In this document: positions 1 through 7,028 of the stretch, one piece after another
Position numbering within the stretch: position 1 is the first letter of the stretch
How the letters are laid out: every line of letters starts with the position of its first letter
Origin: Pseudomonadota bacterium
Lineage (GTDB): Bacteria > Pseudomonadota > Gammaproteobacteria > Burkholderiales > Gallionellaceae
Length of the DNA stretch: 10,080 nt
Assembly: GCA_021783855.1 (NCBI GenBank)
Contig: JAJXTL010000107.1
Span: 1 to 10,080 of the forward strand
Reading direction: 5' to 3'
Notes under the pieces: generated by a model
What the model saw: only the letters and a program-made list of their open reading frames with translations
Databases searched by the model: none
What the model was told of the DNA's origin: nothing
Position numbers and translations under genes: made by a program

Positions 1-1296
1 CTGCTGTATCAAGTTTTCTTGATCTTGGTGAAGTCGCTCGCTGCGGTTGCCACGCTGTCGGGTACGCGGAATCAGTGCCAGAACTTCGTTGCCACCGCTG
101 ACGATAGCGGCTTTTTGTTTGGATTCTCAGCGTGCCAGTGTACGTTCGCTGACATGGTTTTGCGGATTGGCCGAACTGAGGATATGATGCCGGCGCAAGG
201 CAGCATCCAGTTCTTCTGCGGTATAACGTGAATAATCCAGCATACTCGGGTCTGGCGGATCCATTGCCTGGATGCGCCCATTGTTCAGCGCATTCAATAA
301 CCAATCTTTGGTCAATTCGAAGGTTTGACCGTTCTGTCGGGTGCAGATGATCTGTTTTTCGCCGACCAGCGAAATCGTAACTTCCTGGCCTTCATAGTGA
401 AAACGTGAGCCGGCATTCAGATTAAAGCTGAAATTGGTGATGCCTGGAAAGGCATTTTGGCAAATGGCGCTGGCCAGAAAATCCCGTAATGAAACGTCAC
501 GATAAAGTTTTGCTCGTTTGGGCTGACCAAGGGACTCCCGATCCAGATCTGCCACCACAAGTTTGTCGGCAATAGCCTTGTAGATATCGTCGGCGGCGAT
601 ATTATGTGGCGGAGCCAGCAGTTCAGCGATGGATATCGAACCCTGTTCCTGCAGTTGTTCCTGCAGCTTCAGCCGTATGTCATGCGGGCATTCCGGGACA
701 CCCGGCAACAGATAGTCAGCCAAGTGTAGATAATTTTCCACGCGCTTTCTGGGCAGATCATTTTCACAGTACACGCGGTAGGCAATACCCATTTCCGCTA
801 GTTGCTTTTCGATCTGTGGTGCCCGCCAGTGGCCTTCCTCGTCCTGGCTATAACGATATGGAGTACGTTTGGCCAGGTTGGTCAGTTTTTCGTGGCTTTT
901 CCATTCCTCCAGCGTAAATCCTGATGCGCGAATGACCAGAAAATCCGGGGTATGATGAATCTGATGGATCTCACCCGTGGCGGGATCGGTAAGTTCGAGT
1001 TTCAGTTCGCAGGGTTGTGGGTAATAGGCGAGCACACTCTGGTCATACTCGTGGTCAACTGCGGCAGCGAATTCAATATGCCGGCTTTCAGTCCTGATTT
1101 CGCAGCCCATTTTTCGGCTTGCGTAAATCGTGATGACGTTACCGCCACGCGATTGGACATCGCGGACTGGCGCATTAGTACGCGCGTTCAGTATGAGGGC
1201 TTGCCCGGCATGGGGTGTTCCAAGGCGTTCGAGCAACTCGACCAGTTGAGATTTTTCCAGCATGGTGAAATCAAAATTAAAACGTGATATCTGCAT
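1..1296 (-). pseudogene. tnsAB: TnsA-TnsB fusion of a Tn7-like transposon, interrupted by TGA, cut by window edge
   Basis: TnsA makes the 5'-strand cuts and TnsB, a DDE transposase, the 3' cuts and joining in Tn7-type transposition. From the GTG at 1374 the reading frame has 415 codons. The TnsA nuclease domain shows PVRDVQSRG, then the likely PD-(D/E)XK residues E101 (IEFAAAVDHEYD), D144 (HTPDFLVI) and K159 (EEWK), followed by a TnsA-like C-terminal domain (about 185-300). From about 310 the sequence resembles the TnsB N-terminus (AGSRFHYEGQEVTI), so the two proteins are fused. The frame stops at 127-129 (TGA) after SERTLAR, but the same frame continues for 42 codons to the edge with TnsB-like sequence including LIPRTRQRGNRSERL. 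The simplest reading is a Trp codon TGG changed to TGA. I prefer the ATG at 1296, preceded by GGTGG; ATG 1317 and GTG 1374 are alternatives. The DDE catalytic domain lies outside the window. Confidence 0.8.
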
Positions 1297-1320
1297 GTAG
1301 CCACCGTTCAGAAGCATCAC

Positions 1321-1349
1321 TTGCCATTCGGTCGTATACGACCGAAAAT
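1321..1349 (+). promoter_or_regulatory. Candidate promoter of the DUF6471 gene with operator in its spacer
   Basis: TTGCCA at 1321-1326 and GAAAAT at 1344-1349 are 17 bases apart and can serve as -35 and -10 boxes (the -10 matches TATAAT at 4 of 6 positions). The 20-bp palindrome at 1327-1346 fills the spacer and overlaps the -10, so a protein bound there would block the polymerase. The assignment rests on pattern only. Confidence 0.35.
1327..1346. promoter_or_regulatory. Perfect 20-bp palindrome between divergent genes, putative operator
   Basis: TTCGGTCGTATACGACCGAA is a perfect inverted repeat with two 10-bp arms and no loop. It lies between the minus-strand tnsAB start and the plus-strand DUF6471 start. 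No T-run follows and there is no loop, so a terminator is unlikely; a binding site for a dimeric DNA-binding protein fits better. The bound protein is unknown. The DUF6471 product next door is one possible candidate and a transposon regulator outside the window is another. Confidence 0.55.
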
Positions 1350-1389
1350 AGCGAAAAGAGACTTGATCGGGCACGCAAGGACACCGAAC

Positions 1390-1674
1390 ATGGATAAAAC
1401 AACGGCCACTGATTCAGCATTGGCAATGCTCCCATGGGAGTCGCAGGCAAAGACCTACCTGACCCGGTTTATGAAAATTCGTAATGTCGGGTACAAAGAA
1501 CTTTCCCGCCGGCTCGAAAAGCTGGGAATTCATGAAAGCCCCGGCCAGATCAATCGAAAAATGAATCGCCAGCGTTTCTCGGCTGCATTCTTCTTGGCAT
1601 GTTGCCGTGCGATGGATGTGCAGACGCTGATTTTTGATGTCGAACCTCCTCACAATCGTGACTCAGACCATTAA
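1390..1674 (+). CDS. DUF6471-type small protein
   Basis: This encodes a 94-residue protein. The start at ATG 1390 is chosen because AAGGA (1377-1381) lies 8 bases upstream; an upstream TTG at 1321 in the same frame would run through the palindrome and has no such site. The pattern WESQAKTYLTRFMKIRNVGY, then ELSRRLEKLGI, then INRKMNRQRFSAAFFLACCRAM matches what I recall of the DUF6471 family, short proteins shaped like a helix-turn-helix repressor (tolerance of a 'kind of lambda-repressor-like fold' is inference). The function of the family is not established to my knowledge. It is transcribed away from tnsAB across a shared palindrome, so a role in controlling the transposon genes is possible but unproven. 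The C-terminal end (EPPHNRDSDH) is polar and probably unstructured. Confidence 0.7.
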   Translation: MDKTTATDSALAMLPWESQAKTYLTRFMKIRNVGYKELSRRLEKLGIHESPGQINRKMNRQRFSAAFFLACCRAMDVQTLIFDVEPPHNRDSDH

Positions 1675-2333
1675 TCTGGCGATATTTGGCTACAGATTGA
1701 TGAATGAAAAAAGTCTGAAAAATGCCTGGATAATAAGATGGAAGCATGCGGCAAAATTGATTATATTGCAAATTTTTTCTTTAATTTCAGCGAGATGCAA
1801 ATGCTTGCGCTATAGTAAATCTTGATTGCAAGATGTTGCTGCAGGAAGAGCAAACAGCGGATTATTTTTTGCAGACGGACTTTCAGATGTTTGTTTCGGC
1901 TATTTGCATTCTGAGGTTGGTATCTTGCCTCCAGCAACCTTGCCGAAATTATGCTGTTTTGTGCCAAATAAGGTTGGCTAATTTAAAAACTTAACTAACC
2001 GTTTCATGCAATCCCTGGTTGAGAAATCAAGATTCAACGGCAGCAATGCCGCGAAACCAAGCAAAGGGAGTAGTATTGCAATTGTCGGTTGTGTGCCATT
2101 AACAGTCGTTCACAGCGATGGACATGAGGGTCTGGTTCTCGGTCGGTGCGGAAGTTCAGGATGATGGCGGGCAACTTCTGCTTTCGGCCAGGAACGGCCA
2201 GACACTTGTACGCAGAACCTGTCATTGGGATAACCACTGCAATTAAAAGCCTGCCTTTGTTGGCTCTGTCAATGAATAATCGCTATACTCATGCACAATC
2301 AATAAGCGCCATCCGAAAAAGCATTGCCACTCA
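1675..2333. other. Long gene-poor intergenic region, possible transposon end
   Basis: I see no convincing gene in these 659 bases. The first part (about 1675-2000) is AT-rich compared with its neighbours; the second part (about 2030-2250) has a more coding-like composition. Small inverted repeats are present: ATCTTG/CAAGAT at 1819-1834 with a 4-base loop, AGGTTG/CAACCT at 1914-1940, and an imperfect 10-bp stem at 1972-1981/1991-2000 not followed by a T-run. A 42-codon reading frame runs 2118-2246 without a ribosome-binding site. In Tn7, the transposon end with its TnsB-binding repeats lies just upstream of tnsA, so such an end may lie here, but I could not find clear repeated sites or a target duplication. 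Confidence 0.4.
2260..2289 (+). promoter_or_regulatory. Candidate sigma-70 promoter for the hsd cluster
   Basis: TTGGCT at 2260-2265 and TATACT at 2284-2289 are separated by 18 bases; the -10 matches the consensus at 5 of 6 positions. It would give a leader of roughly 35-40 bases before the hsdR start at 2334. No strong Shine-Dalgarno sequence is visible before that ATG (the closest purine stretch is CGAAAAAG), so HsdR translation may be weak. That would suit a restriction subunit whose excess is dangerous. Confidence 0.5.
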
Positions 2334-5300
2334 ATGACTGAACAACAAATCGAACAAGCCCTGATTGAAAAACTGGGCGAATTGAAATACACCTACCGCC
2401 CGGACATCCGTGATCGCGCCGCGCTGGAAGCCAACTTCCGCCAGCACTTCGAGGCGCTCAACCGCGTTCATCTCACCGACAGCGAATTCGCCCGCCTGCT
2501 GGATGGCATCGTCACTCCGGACGTGTTTGCGGCCGCCAAGCACCTGCGCGAAAAAAACAGCTTCGAGCGCGACGATGGCACACCGCTTTATTACACGCTG
2601 GTCAATATCAAGGACTGGTGCAAAAACAACTTTGAAGTCATCAACCAACTGCGCATCAGCACTGACTACAGCCATCACCGCTTTGATGTAATCCTGCTTA
2701 TCAACGGTATTCCTGTCGTCCAGATCGAGCTGAAAACCCTGCAAATCAGCCCGCGCAAAGCCATGCAGCAGATAGTCGATTACAAGAACGACTCCGGTAA
2801 CGGTTACAGCAAAACTCTGTTGTGCTTCCTGCAACTGTTCATCGTCAGCAACCGCAGCGATACCTGGTACTTCGCCAACAACAACAGCCGCCATTTCAGC
2901 TTCAATGCCGACGAGCGCTTTTTGCCGCTTTATCAGTTCGCTAGCGAAGACAACAAAAAGATCACCCATCTGGACAGCTTTGCCGACGCTTTCCTGTCCA
3001 AATGCACACTGGGACAGATGGTCAGCCGGTACATGGTGTTGGTCGCCAGCGAACAAAAACTGCTGATGATGCGACCGTATCAAATCTATGCCGTCAAGGC
3101 GATTGTCGAGTGCATTCACCAGCACTGCGGCAATGGCTACATCTGGCACACCACCGGCAGCGGCAAAACGCTCACATCGTTCAAAGCTTCCACCTTGCTC
3201 AAGGACAATCCGGACATCGACAAATGCCTGTTCGTGGTGGATCGCAAAGACCTCGACCGGCAGACGCGGGAAGAATTCAACAAATTCCAGGAAGGCTGCG
3301 TCGAAGAAAACACCAATACTGAAACTTTGGTGCGCCGCCTGCTCTCCGACGACTACGCCGACAAGGTGATCGTCACTACCATCCAGAAGCTAGGCCTTGC
3401 ACTCGATGGCACCAACAAGCGCAACTATCTGGCGCGTCTGGAGCCATTGCGCAACCAGCGCATGGTGTTTATCTTCGACGAATGCCACCGCTCGCAATTC
3501 GGCGAGAACCACAAGGCCATCAAGGAATTCTTCCCCAACGCCCAGTTATTCGGCTTTACCGGCACGCCCATCTTCGAGCAGAACGCCAGCGCCCAGCAGA
3601 TTGAAGGCCAGCAGGCGAGCTACAAGACCACGGCGGATATCTTCCAGCAGCAACTGCACGCCTACACCATCACCCACGCCATCGAAGACCGCAACGTGCT
3701 GCGCTTCCATGTGGATTATTACAAGCCCGAGGGCAAAGCACAGCCCAAGCAGGGTGAGCCACTGGCCAAGCGCGCCATCGTCGAAGCCATCCTCGCCAAG
3801 CACGACGCTGCTACTGCCGGACGCAAGTTCAACGCCGTGCTGGCTACTGCCAGCATCAATGACGCCATCGAATACCACGCCTTGTTCAAAACCGTGCAGG
3901 CCGAGAAGTTGGCGAGCGACTCTGAATTCCAACCGCTCAACATCGCCTGCGTCTTCTCCCCACCCGCACAGTTACTTGCCAAAGATAAAGATAGTCAGAA
4001 CGACAAAAACGTAGCGGACATCAAGCAACTTCAGGACGACCTGCCACAAGAGAAAGCCGATAACGAACAGGAACCCGAAAAGAAAAAGGCCGCGCTGACT
4101 GCCATCATTGCCGACTACAACACCCAATACGGCAGCAGCCACAGCATCGGCGAATTCGACCTCTACTATCAGGACGTGCAAAAGCGCATCAAGGACCAGC
4201 AATACCCCAATGCCGACCTGCCGCACCGCCAGAAGATCGACATCACCCTCGTGGTGGACATGCTGCTCACCGGCTTCGATTCCAAATATCTCAACACGCT
4301 GTATGTGGACAAGAACCTCAAGTTCCATGGCTTGATTCAGGCGTTTTCGCGCACCAATCGTGTGCTCAACGACACCAAGCCCTATGGCAACATTCTCGAC
4401 TTCCGCCAGCAGCAAGACGCGGTGGATACCGCCATCGGCCTGTTTTCCGGGGAAAAAACCGGCGAGCAGGCGCGGGAAATCTGGCTGGTGGAGCCCGCCG
4501 CCGAAGTCATCCGCAAATACGAGGCGGCAGTCTCTGGCATGGCGGGCTTCATGCAGCAAAAAAATCTGATGTGCGAGCCCGAGCAGGTTTACAATCTGAA
4601 AGGCGATACCGCGCGCATCGAGTTCGTCAACCGCTTCAAGGAAGTGCAGCGACTCAAAACGCAACTCGACCAGTACACCGATCTGGACAACGCACAAAAG
4701 GCCCGTATCGAGACCATCCTTCCGCGCGACCAGCTACTGAGCTTCAGGGGTACCTATCTGGAAACTGCCCAGCGCCTGAAAGCCATGCAGGACAAACACG
4801 ACGACAACACCCCGCCGGAAGTGCAGCAACTCGATTTCGAGTTTGTGCTGTTTGCCAGCGCGGTGATCGACTACGACTACATCATGGCGCTGATTGCCCG
4901 CTACGCCAGCCAAACACCGGGCAAGCAGAAGATGAGCCGCGAACAGCTCATCGGCCTGATCCAGTCCGATGCCAAATTCATCGACGAGCGCGACGACATC
5001 GCCGAATACATCGGCACGCTGCAAGCGGGCAAGGCGCTGGATGAAAAAGCCATCAAGGAAGGTTATCAACGCTTCAAGGCCGACAAACACGCCAAGGTAT
5101 TGGCCGACATCGCCGCCCGGCACACGCTGGATGCCGCAGCCCTGCAAACCTTTGTAGACGCCATCCTGCGTCGCATGGTGTTTGACGGCGACCAGATCAG
5201 CGATTTGTTCGCCCCGCTGGCGCTCGGCTGGAAAGCGCGCACCAAGGCCGAACTGGCGCTGATGGACGAACTGATTCCCCTGCTCAAAAAGCTTGCCCAA

Positions 5301-5339
5301 GGGCGCGAGATTTCAGGGCTGGGTGCGTATGAGCAGTAA
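2334..5339 (+). CDS. hsdR: Type I restriction enzyme, motor and nuclease subunit HsdR
   Basis: HsdR uses ATP to pull DNA past the bound HsdM/HsdS complex and cuts at a distance from the unmethylated site. The protein has 1001 residues, in the normal range (EcoR124I HsdR is a little over 1000). The N-terminal nuclease domain has the PD-(D/E)XK residues D118 and E132-x-K134 (QIELKT). The SF2 helicase part shows Walker A TTGSGKT (273-279), DECH (382-385), the FTGTP motif III (408-412), motif V around VVDMLLTGFD (640-649) and motif VI QAFSRTNR (669-676). A C-terminal region of about 300 residues follows, probably the helical HsdM-docking part. All catalytic motifs are intact, so it should be active. 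The style is closest to type IC (EcoR124I/PrrI), the same subtype that hosts PrrC. It is first in the cluster; 78 bases separate it from fic. Confidence 0.95.
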   Translation: MTEQQIEQALIEKLGELKYTYRPDIRDRAALEANFRQHFEALNRVHLTDSEFARLLDGIVTPDVFAAAKHLREKNSFERDDGTPLYYTLVNIKDWCKNNFEVINQLRISTDYSHHRFDVILLINGIPVVQIELKTLQISPRKAMQQIVDYKNDSGNGYSKTLLCFLQLFIVSNRSDTWYFANNNSRHFSFNADERFLPLYQFASEDNKKITHLDSFADAFLSKCTLGQMVSRYMVLVASEQKLLMMRPYQIYAVKAIVECIHQHCGNGYIWHTTGSGKTLTSFKASTLLKDNPDIDKCLFVVDRKDLDRQTREEFNKFQEGCVEENTNTETLVRRLLSDDYADKVIVTTIQKLGLALDGTNKRNYLARLEPLRNQRMVFIFDECHRSQFGENHKAIKEFFPNAQLFGFTGTPIFEQNASAQQIEGQQASYKTTADIFQQQLHAYTITHAIEDRNVLRFHVDYYKPEGKAQPKQGEPLAKRAIVEAILAKHDAATAGRKFNAVLATASINDAIEYHALFKTVQAEKLASDSEFQPLNIACVFSPPAQLLAKDKDSQNDKNVADIKQLQDDLPQEKADNEQEPEKKKAALTAIIADYNTQYGSSHSIGEFDLYYQDVQKRIKDQQYPNADLPHRQKIDITLVVDMLLTGFDSKYLNTLYVDKNLKFHGLIQAFSRTNRVLNDTKPYGNILDFRQQQDAVDTAIGLFSGEKTGEQAREIWLVEPAAEVIRKYEAAVSGMAGFMQQKNLMCEPEQVYNLKGDTARIEFVNRFKEVQRLKTQLDQYTDLDNAQKARIETILPRDQLLSFRGTYLETAQRLKAMQDKHDDNTPPEVQQLDFEFVLFASAVIDYDYIMALIARYASQTPGKQKMSREQLIGLIQSDAKFIDERDDIAEYIGTLQAGKALDEKAIKEGYQRFKADKHAKVLADIAARHTLDAAALQTFVDAILRRMVFDGDQISDLFAPLALGWKARTKAELALMDELIPLLKKLAQGREISGLGAYEQ

Positions 5340-5417
5340 ACCCTGTCGAATTCAACGGGTTTAAACGGCAAGCCGGGCTGAACAGTTTTCCGCACACACA
5401 GATCAGGAGCGCATAAC

Positions 5418-6023
5418 ATGGTGTTGCAGAACAAATTAAACATCACCAACCAGATTGAGCTGAACAAAGCCGAAGAAAAAATCAGCAAGCAGAAGGCCAA
5501 GCAGCTATTTGAAAGCGGCGAAATCAATCGTATGGAGATCGGCACCTTTAAAGGGCTGGCACAAATTCATGCGTATTTATTTGGCGATATTTATGAATTC
5601 GCGGGAAAACTCCGCGATGTGAATATCGCCAAAGGCAACTTTCGATTTGCACCGCTCATGTACCTGCCGCAATCGCTGGAACACATCAGCACCATGCCGC
5701 AACAGACGTTTGAGCAAATCATCGAAAAATATGTCGAGATGAATGTCGCTCACCCTTTTCGCGAGGGCAATGGCCGCGCGACGCGTATCTGGCTGGATCT
5801 GATCCTCAAGAATGAAATCAATCGCGTAATCGACTGGAATGCCGTGGACAAGGCCGACTATCTTTCGGCCATGGAACGCAGCGTGGTGAAGGATGTGGAA
5901 ATCAAACACCTGCTAAAAGCCGCCCTGACCGACAAAATCAACGACCGCGAATTATTCATGAAGGGCATCGACATCAGCTATTACTACGAAGGCTATAGTG
6001 AATTCAGGATTGAGGATTTGTAA
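5418..6023 (+). CDS. fic: Fic family protein AMP-transferase, class III (self-inhibited)
   Basis: Fic proteins transfer AMP from ATP onto a hydroxyl of a target protein; small bacterial class III members such as Neisseria NmFic inactivate gyrase and topoisomerase IV subunits. The 201-residue protein carries the full active-site motif HPFREGNGRATR with catalytic H112 and the phosphate-binding GNGR (117-120). The stretch NFRFAPLMYLP (74-84) fits the target-docking flap. Near the C-terminus SYYYEG (187-192) fits the class III inhibitory motif (S/T)xxxE(G/N), with E191 as the residue expected to block the ATP site until the protein is released. It therefore carries its own antitoxin segment and needs no partner. 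AGGAG at 5405-5409 supports the ATG at 5418. Its stop is 1 base from the hsdS start. The target in this organism is unknown. Confidence 0.93.
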   Translation: MVLQNKLNITNQIELNKAEEKISKQKAKQLFESGEINRMEIGTFKGLAQIHAYLFGDIYEFAGKLRDVNIAKGNFRFAPLMYLPQSLEHISTMPQQTFEQIIEKYVEMNVAHPFREGNGRATRIWLDLILKNEINRVIDWNAVDKADYLSAMERSVVKDVEIKHLLKAALTDKINDRELFMKGIDISYYYEGYSEFRIEDL

Positions 6024-6024
6024 T

Positions 6025-6663
6025 ATGACTTCGTCAGTGAATAAACGTGGATTGGTGCCCAAGCTGCGCTTTCCTGAGTTTCGGGAGGCGGGGGATTGGG
6101 AAGAAAAAACCTTGGGGGAAATTGGTGAAATTGTGACTGGCAAAACGCCCAACACTAGTGATGATTCGCTTTGGAACGGCGATACCCAATTTGTAACACC
6201 AACTGATATTTCTGAAGAAAAGTATCAGTGGAAAACACAACGAAGTGTTGTCAGAAATTCAAAAACAAAAGTGCTGCCAATGCATTCAACAATGTTTACG
6301 TGCATCGCTTCTATTGGAAAGATTGCGCTATCCGTTAAGCCCTGCATTACTAATCAGCAAATCAACACGCTCATCCCTAATGAAGACTACAAAAATGAGT
6401 ACGTCTATTACTCATTGCTCAACATTGTTCCTTTAATTAAGGGCACTCAAGCGAACTCGACTCTGCCAATAATTAACAAAACGGAGTTTTCAAAATTCAC
6501 TGTGTCAGTGCCGAAAGTTGACGAACAACAAAAAATCGCCGACTGTCTCTCGTCTCTCGACGACCTTATCACCGTTCAAACCCAAAAACTCGCCGTGCTC
6601 AAGACTTATAAAAAAGGGCTGATGCAGCAGCTTTTCCCTGTGTTGGATGAGGTGTCCGCATGA
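6025..6663 (+). CDS. hsdS: Half-size type I specificity subunit HsdS with one recognition domain
   Basis: HsdS chooses the DNA site for both methylation and cutting. A usual HsdS has about 400 residues with two target-recognition domains (TRDs) and two helical spacers; this one has 212 residues. It starts with a typical N-terminal leader (VPKLRFPEFREAGDWEEKTL), contains one TRD (about 28-163, including EIVTGKTPN and FVTPTDIS), and ends with one spacer helix (DEQQKIADCLSSLDDLI...KKGLMQQLFP). Beginning and end both look natural, so it is either a real half-subunit that pairs with itself to read a symmetric site, as known for truncated EcoR124I/EcoDXXI subunits, or the product of an internal deletion. 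The TRD is visibly more AT-rich than neighbouring genes, as expected for a swapped domain. TGAGGA upstream (6011-6016) supports ATG 6025. The ATGA overlap couples it to the next gene. Confidence 0.88.
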   Translation: MTSSVNKRGLVPKLRFPEFREAGDWEEKTLGEIGEIVTGKTPNTSDDSLWNGDTQFVTPTDISEEKYQWKTQRSVVRNSKTKVLPMHSTMFTCIASIGKIALSVKPCITNQQINTLIPNEDYKNEYVYYSLLNIVPLIKGTQANSTLPIINKTEFSKFTVSVPKVDEQQKIADCLSSLDDLITVQTQKLAVLKTYKKGLMQQLFPVLDEVSA

Positions 6664-7028
6664 CGCAGATCATCCTCTACACCAGCGAAGACGGGCAAGC
6701 CCAAGTGCAACTGCGTGCCGATTTGGGTACGGTCTGGCTCACCCAGTTGGAAATGGCGGAGCTGTTTAACGCCAGCAAGCAGAACATTTCGCTGCACCTG
6801 AAGAACATTTATTTAGACGGAGATCTGGACCCTGCTGCAGCTGTCAAGGATTCCTTGACAGTTCAAACCGAGGGCGCCCGCGACGTGCGCCGCAGCGTCA
6901 CACGCTACAACCTGGATGCTATTCTGGCCGTTGGCTACCGCGTGCGCTCGCCGCGCGGGGTGCAATTTCGCCGCTGGAAAGCAGGATTAAGGATCGTAAA
7001 GGGACAGGATCATGACCGCCCCGAATAA
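6660..7028 (+). pseudogene. rhuM: Truncated RhuM-family gene
   Basis: RhuM-like proteins (about 330-350 residues) are frequent passengers of type I restriction loci and pathogenicity islands; their molecular role is unclear. The first 106 residues match the family well: IILYTSEDGQ, TVWLTQLEMAELF, KQNISLHLKNI, VKDSLTVQTEGAR and YNLDAILAVGYRVRSPRG. After VQFRRW (to about 6977) the expected middle and C-terminal parts are missing and an unrelated 16-residue tail leads to TAA at 7026-7028. A deletion joining the break point directly to the prrC leader explains this. The start overlaps the hsdS stop (ATGA) and the end overlaps prrC by 17 bases, so the remnant is still translated in line and may mainly serve translational coupling. 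A functional short form cannot be excluded. Confidence 0.82.

Noticed and set aside
127..129. Recoding of TGA as selenocysteine or programmed readthrough in tnsAB
   Set aside because: The expected residue is Trp in a DNA-binding linker region, with no Cys/Sec role known there; a point mutation or sequencing error is simpler.
1972..2000. Stem GGTTGGCTAA / TTAACTAACC as a terminator
   Set aside because: The stem has one mismatch and one wobble pair, and no T-run follows on either side close enough, so it is left as an unexplained small repeat.
2118..2246. A 42-codon plus-strand frame beginning MDMRVWFSVGAEVQDDGG in the intergenic region
   Set aside because: There is no ribosome-binding site before the ATG, I recognise no family, and an overlapping minus-strand frame (2034-2237) is equally long. 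It may be a gene relic but cannot be supported.
2331..3149. Long minus-strand open frame of 272 codons opposite hsdR
   Set aside because: It is antisense to the conserved N-terminal half of hsdR and is rich in Val, Ala and Asp, as expected for a shadow of codon bias. No start signal or family resemblance is seen. The similar frames at 3972-4697, 4734-5300 and 9210-9710 were rejected for the same reason.
3397..4014. Plus-strand frame of 205 codons within hsdR in another phase
   Set aside because: It has an extreme Ser/Thr/Pro/Arg composition and lies wholly inside the helicase part of hsdR; it is a frame shadow.
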